Source of the DNA: Rutpela maculata
Lineage: Eukaryota > Arthropoda > Insecta > Coleoptera > Cerambycidae
Direction: 5' to 3'
NCBI GenBank assembly: GCA_936432065.2
Contig: OW386292.2
Span: 104,737,829-104,801,828, forward strand
Length of the DNA: 64,000 nucleotides
A model generated the notes under the pieces. That model ran no database searches. It saw only the letters and a list, made by a program, of their open reading frames with translations, and was not told the origin of the DNA. The position numbers and the translations under genes are program-made. Positions 63,660 to 64,000 of the stretch are shown one piece after another. Numbering within the stretch: the stretch's first letter is position 1; the number at the start of each line of letters is the position of its first letter.

Positions 63660-63960
63660 TGTATTATTTTGTTAACTAATGCATAATTATCTTTTAATCA
63701 ATGGGTTTATAATTTTTTTCTGTTTTTCATATTTTACAAATAATTATTTGTACATTATTCAAATGAAATCTTTTTTTAACTCTTTAGCATTCATTAACTT
63801 GTGAACAATCAACTTTTAACCAATGTATTTATAATTATATGTACATTACTTAAATGAAATATTTTTTAACTATTTAGGATTCGTTAACTTGTGAATAATT
63901 ATCTTTTAACCAATCTATTTATATATATTAGAACATATAATTATTTTTAATAAACATTGT
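63660..63960. repeat. AT-rich tandem repeat, about three units
   Basis: Units of roughly 100-125 bases with TTAACTTGTGAATAATTATC, CTTTTAACCAATCTATTTAT and ACATTACTTAAATGAAAT-type words. Confidence 0.65.
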
Positions 63961-64000
63961 AAACTCATTAAAGTAAACTATTTGCTATAATACTGAGTAT

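Larger units (their letters stand above)
59513..64000 (+). mobile_element. Older Polinton relic C, part right of element B
   Basis: Carries, in B's order and orientation, a zinc-finger/PolB N-terminal remnant (60823-61447) and a homologue of B's second gene (62493-63502). Most of PolB is deleted. The left terminus is at about 31946. It continues past the window end. Confidence 0.6.

Overview
The window looks like an AT-rich, transposon-dense piece of an insect (at least arthropod) nuclear genome. Reasons: spliced reading frames with pyrimidine-tract acceptors, insect-type mobile elements (PIF/Harbinger, hAT, Tc1/mariner-like with a DUF4817-like N-terminus, Jockey- and CR1/L2-like non-LTR elements, an env-bearing Ty3/gypsy relic) and short TTAGG-like tracts. 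I cannot place it below that level. I see no rRNA, tRNA or CRISPR array, and no convincing conserved host gene apart from two copies of a tyrosine-recombinase-like family that may itself be mobile.

Layout. 1-3154: decayed Polinton (relic A) with a recognisable right terminus. 4149-6219: broken tyrosine-recombinase-like gene, then convergent Harbinger accessory and transposase fragments. 9155-11915: Ty3/gypsy relic (RT, RNase H, integrase, env-like). 12912-14980: Gag-like zinc-knuckle relic and a candidate LTR. 15230-18794: second tyrosine-recombinase-like gene, interrupted by about 2.5 kb of repeats, with one in-frame UGA. 19101-26120: foldback elements, a second Gag relic with a GC-rich minisatellite, a MADF exon and a hAT fragment. 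26218-31571: Tc1/mariner-like element (TA target duplication, roughly 0.7 kb inverted-repeat arms) with a hAT-like element (8-bp duplication, TIR starting TAGGGTGG) nested in it.

The centrepiece is a complete-ended Polinton/Maverick (element B) at 32274-59506, bounded by inverted repeats starting AGTAG and by a perfect 6-bp target duplication GTAAAC. It carries a spliced protein-primed DNA polymerase B, a chromodomain retrovirus-like integrase, a packaging ATPase, an adenain-like protease, penton-like and double-jelly-roll-type capsid proteins, a parvovirus-type phospholipase A2 protein, an OB-fold-like protein and several lineage-specific small acidic or cysteine-rich proteins. Two non-LTR retroelements have landed in it: an apparently intact CR1/L2-like element and a Gag-only Jockey-like element with a 13-bp target duplication. 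Several genes are broken: integrase (three in-frame stops), capsid (one UGA), a fibre-like gene (203-bp tandem duplication) and a DUF8207-like gene (a 21-bp filler matching the penton gene, plus a frameshift).

Element B appears to sit inside an older, related Polinton (relic C). A diverged Polinton-type terminus lies just left of B. To the right of B, a zinc-finger/PolB N-terminus remnant and a diverged copy of B's second gene follow in the same order and orientation as in B. Relic C runs past the right edge of the window.

How the genes would work together: PolB would copy the linear element from its inverted-repeat ends, the integrase would insert it, and the ATPase, protease and capsid proteins would form and fill virions, with the phospholipase domain as a candidate membrane-breaching factor. 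The present lesions mean this copy probably cannot do all of this on its own.
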